From the NCBI GenBank assembly GCA_033239005.1, contig BSQZ01000029.1, forward strand, positions 1,303,501 to 1,367,500: 64,000 nucleotides of DNA, given 5' to 3'. Below are positions 22,941-34,300 of this stretch, in pieces. Each line of letters starts with the position of its first letter. Positions within the stretch are counted from its first letter, which is position 1. A program made the translations under genes and the position numbers. Source of the stretch: Lamellibrachia satsuma (Eukaryota > Annelida > Polychaeta > Sabellida > Siboglinidae). The notes beneath the pieces were generated by a model. That model was not told the DNA's origin. It was given only the letters and a program-made list of their open reading frames with translations, and made no database searches.

Positions 22941-24530
22941 GGTCAGGAAAACATCTGGGAAAAAATTATGTTTTCAGAGTAATGGAGAATTTTTTGACCA
23001 GGGCTAGGCAGAAGAATTTCAATAAGGATCTGCAAAATTTAAGTTTTATTTTTAATTTATGGAATTCATTGGCATGTGTTAAATACATCTGATTTTAGCA
23101 TGGTATTCTTTTTATAGCGGCAGTAAATTGTGGTATTGTAGAAAAGACAATTAAAAGAAAAGCTGTTGAAATGATGGAATGTTGGGAAGCTGTTAAGAAT
23201 AAATGATTTACCATGTTAATAAATTTCATCATTTGATAAGTAGATTTAGGTCAAGAAGTAAGGGAACTTTAAGGTATGGACCCGGATAGAGCCAAATATT
23301 CTAGATGCTGTATGTAGAAAGACTACAGAGGTATGGAATGTCTTCTTGTTTACTCAGTGACTAATATGTGAAGGAAATATTACAGTGTAATTCTATAGAC
23401 ATGCAGCCACACCTGTACTAATCCACTGTTTGAACTTGAGCATTGTTTATATACACAATAAGACTTCTATGATAAGGTGGGCACACAGTGGTCAGCTAAT
23501 AATATAATTGGGTATACAACAAAATATACTAGGCTTTGTTCAAAGAAAGTTAAAATGAAATGTTGCATTTTTTGGATAAAAACACAAAGCACACCTATCT
23601 TGGATTCAACAAAAATGCATGCCAAATTACCAAACAGTTTGTAGAGCTCTACTTACAGAATACATTCAAGATATCACAGGATTCTTGGTGAAACAAAAAT
23701 GGCTAAAGAGCAATCATTTTATTTTTACATTTTATTGACATTCTAAGCTTCCATCAACCATCTTGGCAGCACATTCTAAGCTTCCATCAACCATCTTGGC
23801 AGCACATTGCCAGTAACTCAATAATCATCCATTTATTTATTGAAATGTTCTGATATATAGGACATATTGTTATTTTTTTGGACTACGATGGTTACACAGA
23901 TTTAGAGGAGTGTAACTGTATATTATTAGCAATCTAACCATTGCCAATTGTCAACAATTGTTTGTGTATTCATTTAGTCATTTAGCTGTTTGGGCCAGAA
24001 AAGTTACACTAGCTGGCACTTTCAAGGTCTATTACACAATGGTTTGTTTTCCACTGTAATTGGAATGTTGCCAACAAACACAACTTGTTAAATTAAGAAA
24101 AAACATTCATATAATCTCACATAGTCCAGATGTATATTTCAGAATAATTTACAGTGCACTAGAGGGAAGTAATTATCTGAAATATGTAACATTTTCAACC
24201 AACCTGTTTGTAGCTAAAGTGTACATAATGAACTTGAACTTAGACTTAAGATTAGTATCTTGTGTTGTAAGTGTTTGGAATGATAAGAAAGACATGCAGG
24301 TTACAGGGGTGTGGTTGGAAATTCCCACTGATACAACCACATATACTGAACTGACAGGAAGTAATTGTCAGAGTATATGACATTTATACTTCCTGTTCAG
24401 TCAATGTGAATGTGTGAAAGGTGTTTCCAGTTACACCCCTTATTACAATTTACCCCAGATATCTTTAACTATCATACCAAACATATACTTATGACACTAG
24501 ATATAGATCTTAAATCTATGTACAGGTTTG
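22941..24530. other. Unique sequence with one small duplication
   Basis: No exon was seen. A two-copy 33-bp repeat (ACATTCTAAGCTTCCATCAA followed by CCATCTTGGCAGC) lies at about 23740-23807. A 106-codon frame (24060-24380) has no recognised motif. Confidence 0.4.
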
Positions 24531-24650
24531 TTGTATGTCCAACACCTGTCAGTCACACTCTAGATCACTTTCTGTGTGCACTCGTAGTATGTCCAACACC
24601 TGTCAGTCACACTCTAGATCACTTTCTGTGTGCACTCATAGCTTCAACAC
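24531..24650. repeat. 54-bp repeat, 2 copies
   Basis: GTATGTCCAACACCTGTCAG and the following 34 bases are repeated once with no visible change. Confidence 0.93.
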
Positions 24651-25150
24651 AGGCTAGATGAATTCAATGTAAAATAATACCTTTGCAGACCTTGAGCAAA
24701 TCTAATAAATAGCTAGGAATGAGGAGATCTTATTACCTAAATAAATGTGAGGCCCATAAGAGAAATGTAGACTTGTTTTGGCGTTTGTACTGTAAGAAAT
24801 CTATATACCATTTAAAGTGCCAATTTCATAGATTTGTCCAAAACATCAAATAGATCTCTTCCAACCTTCCGTACCTGCTGCTCAGTGCCTAGGTCTACAC
24901 TAATGTCTGCTGAATGTTGTTGATTCACCCGTGAAGGTTTGTGTGGAGGTCTTTGTGATGTAGCCACTCCTTTTTTAATGTGTTACAGCACCAGAGAAGC
25001 TCTGTACAACATAAGCCACTGAACCCAGTCACAACTGCAAAGTGTGACCATGGACAAACCAAACTAGTTATGGCCAAGTGTGATCATAGGTGGAATAAAC
25101 AAGTCACTCCATATTGCCAGCAGTGCCAATATTGTGACTACTGCTACCAA
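24651..25150. other. Unique sequence, no gene seen
   Basis: Nothing recognised. Confidence 0.4.
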
Positions 25151-25159
25151 ACATGACAG

Positions 25160-26480
25160 AAGAGGGAATAAATAAGTCACATAGAGGGAATAAACAAATC
25201 ACTACTGTCAAGAGTGACAATAGACGGAATAAACAAGTCACTACTGCCAAGATTGGCCATAGAGGGAATAAACAAGTCACTACTATGAAGAGTGGCAATA
25301 TAGGGAATAAACAAGTCACTACTATGAAGAGTGGCAATAGAGGAATAAACAAGTCACTACTGCCAAAAGTGGCCATATAGTTTATAAACAAATTGAGAGT
25401 GGAAGTATTGTGTAAAGACTAGTCACTACTGCTGCCAAGGATGACAGTAGAGGAAATAAACAATGACAATATCTGTATTGGAAATAAACAAGTGACAGTA
25501 TCCATAGAGGGAATAAACAAGTGACAGTAGCCATAGAGGGAATAAACAAGTGACAGTAACCATAGAGGGAATAAACAAGTGACCATAGCCATAGAGGGAA
25601 TAAACAAGTGACAGTAGCCATAGAGGGAATAAACAAGTGACAGTAACCATAGAGGGAATAAACAAGTGACCATAGCCATAGAGGGAATAAACAAGTGACA
25701 GTAGCCATAGAGGGAATAAACAAGTGACAGTATCCATAGAGGGAATAAACAAGTGACAGTAGCCATAGAGGGAATAAACAAGTGACATTATCCATAGAGG
25801 GAATAAACAATGACGATATCTGTATTGGAAATAAACAAGTGACAGTATCCATAGAGGGAATAAACAAGTGACAGTAGCCATAGAGGGAATAAACAAGTGA
25901 CAGTAGCCATAGAGGGAATAAACAAGTGACAGTAGCCATAGAGGGAATAAACAAGTGACAGTAGCCATAGAGGGAATAAACAAGTGACATTATCCATAGA
26001 GGGAATAAACAAGTGACAGTAACCATAGAGGGAATAAACAAGTGACAGTAGCCATAGAGGGAATAAACAAGTGACAGTAGCCATAGAGGGAATAAACAAG
26101 TGACAGTAGCCATAGAGGGAATAAACAAGTGACAGTAGCCATAGAGGGAATAAACAAGTGACAGTAACCATAGAGGGAATAAACAAGTGACAGTAGCCAT
26201 AGAGGGAATAAACAAGTGACATTATCCATAGAGGGAATAAACAAGTGACAGTAACCATAGAGGGAATAAACAAGTGACAGTAGCCATAGAGGGAATAAAC
26301 ATGTGACAGTAACCATAGAGGGAATAAACAAGTGACATTATCCATAGAGGGAATAAACAAGTGACAGTAACCATAGAGGGAATAAACAAGTGACAGTAAC
26401 CATAGAGGGAATAAACATGTGACAGTATCCCATATAGTGAATAAACATGTGACAGGACCTATAGCGGGAATAAACAAGTC
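25160..26480. repeat. 29-bp minisatellite, about 43 copies
   Basis: The unit is CCATAGAGGGAATAAACAAG followed by TGACAGTAG. Diverged units occur at both ends and a homogeneous core lies from 25500 to 26400. Internal variants (TATCC, AACC, AGCC) recur in blocks, for example around 25460 and 25815. The minus strand has no stops in any frame, giving five overlapping spurious ORFs of up to 277 codons. Confidence 0.96.
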
Positions 26481-27828
26481 TGTAGATGGAGCAGTTGTTG
26501 CAGAGTGACCTTGGGCAACATTGATATATTGGTGGTGTGAGGAGGAAGTGTCTTACCTGTGTTATAGGTTATAATAACCATCATTTATAGTTATGGTTGC
26601 TGTGTACCAGAATGGCACTGCATCTGTTGTTTGCTTTTATATGCAGTTTGTTCTGGTTCAGCCAACATTGTGAATACTTTCCATGAACAATGGCAGCTCT
26701 GTGTGAGCTTATCTGAGTAATCATCTGATACTATAACCTTGTGAATAAAGCACATATAAACGCTACTTTCACAAAGTGCACGGAAGAGGAAGTTTTCTAC
26801 GCTGCCGGAAAGTTTAATCTATTCTAAAAGGCAGACATAGGGAGGCTACCTCCCCTAGTCGGTGTGACATTGATCAATCCAGACAGACGCCACACACCTT
26901 AGGTCGACCATGTTGTTTCACATACAGTAATTCATTGGAGGGACACATTGGAGGATTCAGCACTTAGTTGGCTCAGGTAGGAATACAGGCAAGGAGAGTT
27001 CTCGCTCGCTCATGCAAATAGCCATGCATTGTACTTGTTACAAGTGGCAGAAATGTGGTTAGTTAAAAGAATATTTATGCTGGGTGTAGTTGATTGTATG
27101 TGTACACCGAAGTGTGGCAGTTTCTACAGGAACAAGGTAACCATGAATAAACACTGACCATAACTGTTCAACATTTGTTGCATTGTTAATGAACTGCAGT
27201 GGTAACCAGTTTATATTGTTGGATTGAAAAAGTCCTCCAACAGAACCAGATAGTAAACTCTTGATGATTGGTTAATATTGCATTACTACAAGCAGGGTCT
27301 CTTGTTGATAAATTGACTTTGAGTGTCAAATCAATGAATTACACAGTTTTTAATAGTTTTACATTAATTTTTATGTTTGTTTGCTGTAGCACTCAGTCAG
27401 TCTGTGTTGCTACATTATTTAACATTTACTGTGCACACAGCACCAGCAATGCAGCATCATTTGTTATGCGCACTGGTGCATTGTGGTGCAGTCTCACATT
27501 GCTGTTTGTGTCAATCTCCAAGGTTTTCAATTCTCTCTCACAATCTCCAACAAGTCAACACATGTTGAGATGACTGCCATAGACTATTATGTCTCACTCT
27601 GTGAATGAAGATATTAATGACCTGCAGTGCATCATCTGAGACACATCAGTCTACGTTTCACAAAAGATTTGGTGAGCCAATATGGGGGTTAAAACATGCC
27701 AATTTGTTTGGTAGTGAGAAGTGTCTGTTGGATGGTCAGTTGTTACCTCTATGAGAAAGTAAATATGTAACAGCAGTAATGTTCTACTGGTATTTACCTA
27801 AGTAATGAAACATTCTCGCCATGTGAGG
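26481..27828. other. Unique sequence upstream of the first recognised PLCE1 exon
   Basis: No exon with convincing splice borders was found. Short open frames (for example 27268-27573) lack motifs. A more GC-rich stretch near 26770-27010 could hold untranslated or regulatory sequence, but nothing proves it. Confidence 0.35.
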
Positions 27829-27998
27829 CATGGTAGCTCGGTGGTTAGAGCGCTGGTGTGTCAGTTGAGACAACCAGGGTTCAAGTCCACATGCTGAGCA
27901 CTGTTTCGAAACTTGGGCAATTACGTTCACCCCCATTTTGCTCCAGTTCACTCAGCAGTATAAATGAGCACCTGTCTTTAGACAGCAGTGGATACATA
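27829..27998 (+). mobile_element. tRNA-derived SINE
   Basis: The A-box-like TGGTAGCTCGGTGGTTAGAG and the B-box-like GGGTTCAAGTCC are spaced as in a tRNA gene. They are followed by a body with TTTGCTCCAGTTCACTCAGC, which parallels the body of the SINE at 53907. The 3' tail is missing. Confidence 0.75.
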
Positions 27999-28285
27999 TG
28001 AAAGCAATTTTTCTTTTATTCGTATTTTTAATTACATATTTTATTACGTTTATTACACAAGCAAGAAATCAAATGACACACTGCGATCGAAGGGCAAATA
28101 TGCTAAATTTCTTCTAAAATACTTATGATGCTAGGCAGATTTCCGACGAAACCTAAAAAAAATTCCATTTGAAGTTAACCACTTAAAATGTTGAATATAT
28201 GAATCCTACAATGTGACAAGTCTACACAGCGCAGGTTGTCGGTATGTATTGTCTCCCCATCTCACCCACCCCTTCCTTATTGCAG

Positions 28286-28597
28286 GTACAACAGTTGATA
28301 GTGAAGGGTGACCTGCCGTGCTCGAAGGAGGAGGCAGCGACATTGGCTGGCATCCAACTGCACCTGGAGGAGACGTGGCCAGACACTGCCATGCAGGCAG
28401 AGCCGGACACTTGGGGTGACGTGTACAAGCCTCTCAGACCCATGCCAAACAAAACACAGATGATAAAGAAGGAGAAGCTTCGACCTGGTAAGATGGCTGG
28501 AAGAAGATGTAGTTGCTTAGACGCACAGAAGCTTGGACTGGCAGACTACCTGCCCCCCGCGTTCACCTTTAGTACGAAGATACTCAAGATGGTAGAG
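28286..28597 (+). CDS. PLCE1: PLCE1 exon 1 of those seen: FERM F2-like region
   Basis: The acceptor is CTTATTGCAG and the donor GAG|GTAAGG; 104 codons, phase 0 at both sides. [20 protein letters not shown] resembles the start of a FERM F2 lobe (a helix with EEA and LA, as in talin). Near the end LADYLPPAF resembles the talin DFLPKEY segment. An upstream exon must exist because the frame enters from a splice site without a Met. Confidence 0.9.
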
Positions 28598-31240
28598 GTA
28601 AGGAGCAAACTTTCTTCTCTCACCTCATAGCATAATAAGTATTAATTACCTTCTAGTGTTGTACCACTTACACTACCTTTGACCTATACATTTTCATTTG
28701 AACTTTTATTAAGAAGTTTCTTTCTAAGCAGCCAGCTTTTATTAACTGTATAAAATGTTAAGGTACTTTTAGAATATCATATATTATTTGTATTTGTTGT
28801 CCCAATGTTTTGCTTATATATGTACACAAGCGAAGGATAACATGAAGGATAACATAATGAACTTTATCATATCTTTAACCATTTATATGTACATAAACCA
28901 TTCCTACACCTGAATATGTTGGACTCATTAAAATATCATCTACAATAGAGAATATGTATGAACCACTTTGCTGCAAACGGAGTACTTGGATCAGTTTTTT
29001 ACTTGGTTCTGCCATAATCCGTAATCATTACTGTTTTGTTTCGCTGATCAGAAGCATTCATTTCAGACATGAGATTAATGTGAACGTTTCTCCTCATCTT
29101 GCCTTGTTTCAGGAGAAACAGAAGAAGCTGTGGCACACGCCATACTATGACAACGAGTTGAAGTTGAAGCAGCTGTACACCCGCATCTGTAGGAACTTGC
29201 CTGCCTACAACTGCAAGCTGTATCAGATGAAGCAACTCCTGCGCGAAAACAGCAGCAAGAAGGTCTCACATCTCCTTTATTTATCCTCCATCTTTTTTAG
29301 TGCTGTCACTCTCTTTACTCGCACTTCATCCATAGACTTATGGTGTCCTCTAGGAGTTCTACTAAGATCACTTCCTCTTAAAATATGTTAATGCCATGTT
29401 AAAATTAGTCATGGTTGTATTAACATTTCATAATGACTTATATGTAATGTGGTTAGCTGTTGGGTTAAAATTTTGCACATCAACGTTACACATTTCTTGC
29501 TACAGTCTTGTATCCTGGGGATCAACAGACTGGTGTTATATGTGTGATGGTCTTTCTTGTTGTAGTCTTGTATCCTGTGGATCAACAGACTGGTGTTATA
29601 TGTGTGATGGTCTTTCTTGCTGCAGTCTTGTATCCTGTGGATCAACAGACTGGTGTTATATGTGTGATGGTCTTTCTTGCTCCAGTCTTGTATCCTGTGG
29701 ATCAACAGACTGGTGTTATATGTGTGATGGTCTTTCTTGCTCCAGTCTTTTATCCTGGGGATCAACAGACTGGTGTTATACGTGTGATGGTCTATCTTGC
29801 TGCAGTCTTGTGTCCTTTGGATCAACAGACTGGTGTTATACGTGTGATGGTCTATCTTGCTGCAGTCTTGTATCCTGTCGATCAACGGACTGGTGTTATA
29901 TGTGTGATGGTCTTTCTTGCTGCAGTCTTGTATCTTGGGGATCAACAGTGAAAAGCTTGTCCTCCTCGACTTCAAGACAAAGACTCCACTGCGCACCTGC
30001 CCCATCCTGGACCTCCAGCAATGGAGCACAGGAAATGGCAAGGGGCACAGCGGGCTCGTATTGGAGTTCCGTGGCTCTAAACCATGGAACCTAGTAGCAC
30101 CCTCTGTTGATGACCTTAAGTCAGTGACCTCTGCACTGTGGGATGTGATGGACATCAGTGGGCGGTTCCTTGAGAGGACGCCTCTACACAGGGATGTCCT
30201 TAACTTTGGTGAGTGCAAATGAAATGTAGTAAGGTAGTGGTTAGCATATCCACCCCTTATACTGACTATTTAGGTTTCAAGTCCCAGATCAGCATTAAAT
30301 TTCTGCCAATAATAACGTCTATTCCCAATCTATTATGAAATTAGCTATATTTGTTGCATTAAATGTTACATTACGCATGAATGTTAAATGTCTAATTACA
30401 CAATAATAATGTGTGTGCTATGACAAACAAATTTGTCTATTTAAATTAATTAATCAAATTAAATATTCAGAGCACACATGCACACACATTATACACACAC
30501 ATACACGTACGCCCACATTTGTATGCACACATGCATGCACAGAAAGGCACACACACCATGCGCGCACGCATGCACACAAAATTTTCTTCATATGGATATT
30601 TGGTCCTATTTCCAGCCTGTCCCCTTGTTGTAGACTTCAGCCGCCGCCACCGGGCCATGAAATGTGTCATAGAGCTATGTACAGTGCACACAGCGGAGCT
30701 TGAACGGCTCCAGAACTTGCTCCACTTCCCAGAGGAGGTTGCCATGGCACTGGCAGACACAGAGTTTGAACTGTTCAACAGTGTCCCTGCAATGTTCTAT
30801 GTTCGACATGTGACACTTGACTTGTCACGGGCAGTTCTGACAACTCGCAAACCCAATGTACAGGATCTAATTCAACGCTTCCACGAGGTGGGTGACAACA
30901 CTGGGTGAAGACACGTGATTAGTCTCACAGTCGTCCTGGCTGAGCCATAGGTGTTATAGAACATATTTCTTATTTATATTCCATTTGTGCATAATCTAAT
31001 TTATAGTTAGCGTTTGTAATTATGTTTGCATATTTTACTATTGTTATTTTCACATTATTTCTTTGCAGCAGTAGACTATCATGTCGTCTGTGTATGCACA
31101 TATGTGCGTTTTAGACAAAGAAATGTTTGCATGCATGCAAGCATGCACACATGTGCACACTATGTGCTAATGTGCTGATAGTGTACAACTGCATGTGCCA
31201 GATCAAAGCATTGCTAAGTTTATTGAGTATCATATAATAG

Positions 31241-31321
<81 letters not shown>

Positions 31322-34300
31322 TAGATCAGCCATTGTGCCTTGAAGAGGAAGTGGTAGAAACAATGAACAAGACTAGTGACAGTTTGATAGGAGACACTGA
31401 CCAACTTGTCATGTGTTATCATATTTACAGTGGCTCCCCAGGCAGTGATGACCTCATAGCTATGGTCAAGATATTCCTTTCCTGTCATCAGTGTGTGACT
31501 AGGTTGCATATACCAAGGGTCAATTGTGTCTGTAATCTGAACACGTTGCAAATATTTGAAGGCCCAGCAATTCCAGTACACCAAGCTGCTGCGGTCATCT
31601 TGTCAATTTTATTATCTTTCCACAACATAAATATTGTGTGTTGTGTCTAGGTGAGCATGTGGATCACACACATCATAGTGACACAGTGACACACCTACTA
31701 CACATGATCTTATTGTGTCTAGGTGAGCATGTGGATCACACACATAGTGACACAGTGACACACCTACTACACATGATCTTGTTGTGTCTAGGTGAGTATG
31801 TGGATCACACACATCATAGTGACACAGTGACACACCTACTACACATGATCTTATTGTGTCTAGGTGAGCATGTGGATCACACACATCGTAGTGACACAGT
31901 GAGACACCTACTACACATGATCTTATTGTGTCTATGTGAGCATGTGGATCACACACATCATAGTGACACAGTGACACACCTACTACACATGATCTTATTG
32001 TGTCTAGGTGAGCATGTGGATCACACACATAGTGACACACCTACTACACATGATCTTGTTGTGTCTAGGTGAGCATGTGGATCACACACATCATAGTGAC
32101 ACAGTGACACACCTACTACACATGATTTTATTGTGTCTATGTGAGCATGTGGATCACACACATCATAGTGACACAGTGACACACCTACTACACATGATCT
32201 TATTGTGTCTAGGTGAGCATGTGGATCACACACATCATAGTGGATCACACACATCATAGTGACACACCTACTACACATGATCTTGTTGTGTCTAGGTGAG
32301 CACGTGGATAACACACATCATAGTGACACACCTACTACACATGATCTTGTTGTGTCTAGGTAAGCACGTGGATCACACACATCATAGTGACACAGCCGAC
32401 CCATGAAAGTCGCAAGGCTGTCCTCTCCTGTATACTGCGGGTCGCACAGACTTGCTGGAACATTGGCAACTTCAACGGCGCCATTGAGATCCTGGCTGGA
32501 CTCAAGTAAGGGAATTTATATACATATAAATAACACACATAAATAACATCATAATTTTCTGCAGTACCATACTGCTTCTTCTTGGTAGTCTCCTTCCCTT
32601 TTATACAGCCCATGAATTACAACAAGTTTCTGGTTGAAATAACTGTTTTATCTTGTTCTTCTGCCATATAAACTACAGTGAATGAATGGAAAGTCCCAGT
32701 CTCGTAGCACTTCCTTATCATCAATGATGTCATGTCAAAGCTTGATGATAAGCGCAGGAAAAATATGCATAATCGAGGCAGGCCGGTAGAACAGAGTATT
32801 ATTTGGAAGTATTAATTAATGGAATTCTAATGAATTTTCTGGTGTTGTGGATATGGAAATATACTACAAGATGTAATATAATATGATTTCAAGCAATCAT
32901 TGTTGTTATTCCCTTTAAGAAGCCCTTCTGATATGTTGATGTTGTAGGTCAGAAAAGCTTGAGCCATTCTGGCTGTCAATACGGGACGAGGACCTCTCTA
33001 TAATGAACTTCCTCTCTGATGCCCTCCTCTCACGGGAACCCACACCTGCGTACCGGGCTGCTATCTCACGGGCTCTCGCCATCCCAGGCTGCAAGGTTGT
33101 GCCTTTCTTTGGAGGATTCCTTCGGGACTTGCGGGCAATCTTCTCCATCGTGCCAAGTGTTGTGGTGCTTGCGTCAGAAGAGCCTGAACAGCTCCACGTA
33201 TGTCATTGTAGTGTCATTGTCGTCTCTCTATGATTAGTTTACAAACATCTAACAGTTTCGATCAGCCTCTTATCATTTTCAAATCAAATCAAATTTATTG
33301 TAACTCTTTACAATATATACAAATCAAATCAAGGTAAACCATATATGATAATGTAAAGAGAACAATAGGGGAAGAACATTATAGAATGTTATACTCCCTA
33401 GTATATATTTCAATACATATATCATAGTATTAAACACAAAAATAGCGTGCAGGTGTAGAAAACGAACAAATTGTAATAGTGATACATGTTATATATTGAC
33501 ATCATTGTGTAATATAAATTGCTTAAGTATACATTTGTAGTTTATTATTGAATAAGAAGTAAAGTTGAGTCTTGTGTTAAAATAATTCCAAATTATAGCA
33601 CCCTTAATTCTTACAGAACGAAGTCTTATTTCTAAAGTTGCCATGGATATGTGTATTTGTGTAGATTGTCTTGTATTGTAACTATGAACATCTTGATTAA
33701 GTTTAAACATATTACCAAAAATTTTTGGTAGAAGACCACTGTTGTATTTATACATACACATTTGTATTGAGTAGACATATAGTTGTCTAAACGTTAAGAT
33801 GTTTAGTAGTTTAAAGGTAGCTTTTGTATGAGTTGACATATTAGCTGATACGAGCATTCTCACCGCTTTCTTTTGAACCTTTATAATACTTGAACAATAT
33901 GAGTCAAATGCACCACCCCACACTTCAATACAATATGTGAAATGAGGGAATAGAAACGAGTAATATAAGGTGACCAGGCATGGTCTAGTTAAACATCTTT
34001 TGGCTTTGTTGATAATGCCTACCCCTTTAGAGATTTTACATTTAACTTTGTTAATATGTTCAGCCCAATTAAGTTTGTTATCACTAGTAACGCCAAGAAA
34101 TGTTGTAGAGGATACTTGTTTAGTTTAGTTTAGTTGAGGTAGTGTTATTGTAATACACATATTGACTTCTATTAGATAAATAACTTTTAATCCAGTCATT
34201 GTCTAAGCCACATATACCATAACATTGGAGTTTTTGACACAGTATCTCATGGTCAACAGTATCAAATGCTTTTAGATAAATCTAAGAACACCCCTAGCAC

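Noticed and set aside
25382..26477. Minus-strand ORFs up to 277 codons in several frames
   Set aside because: Artefact of the 29-bp array; the frames read the same repeated peptide in shifted registers.
25160..26480. Regular 29-bp repeats resembling a CRISPR array
   Set aside because: The units are directly adjacent with no unique spacers, and the genome is eukaryotic.
28999..29269. Minus-strand ORFs opposite exon 2
   Set aside because: Shadows of the PLCE1 exon; the plus-strand frame has splice sites and FERM similarity.
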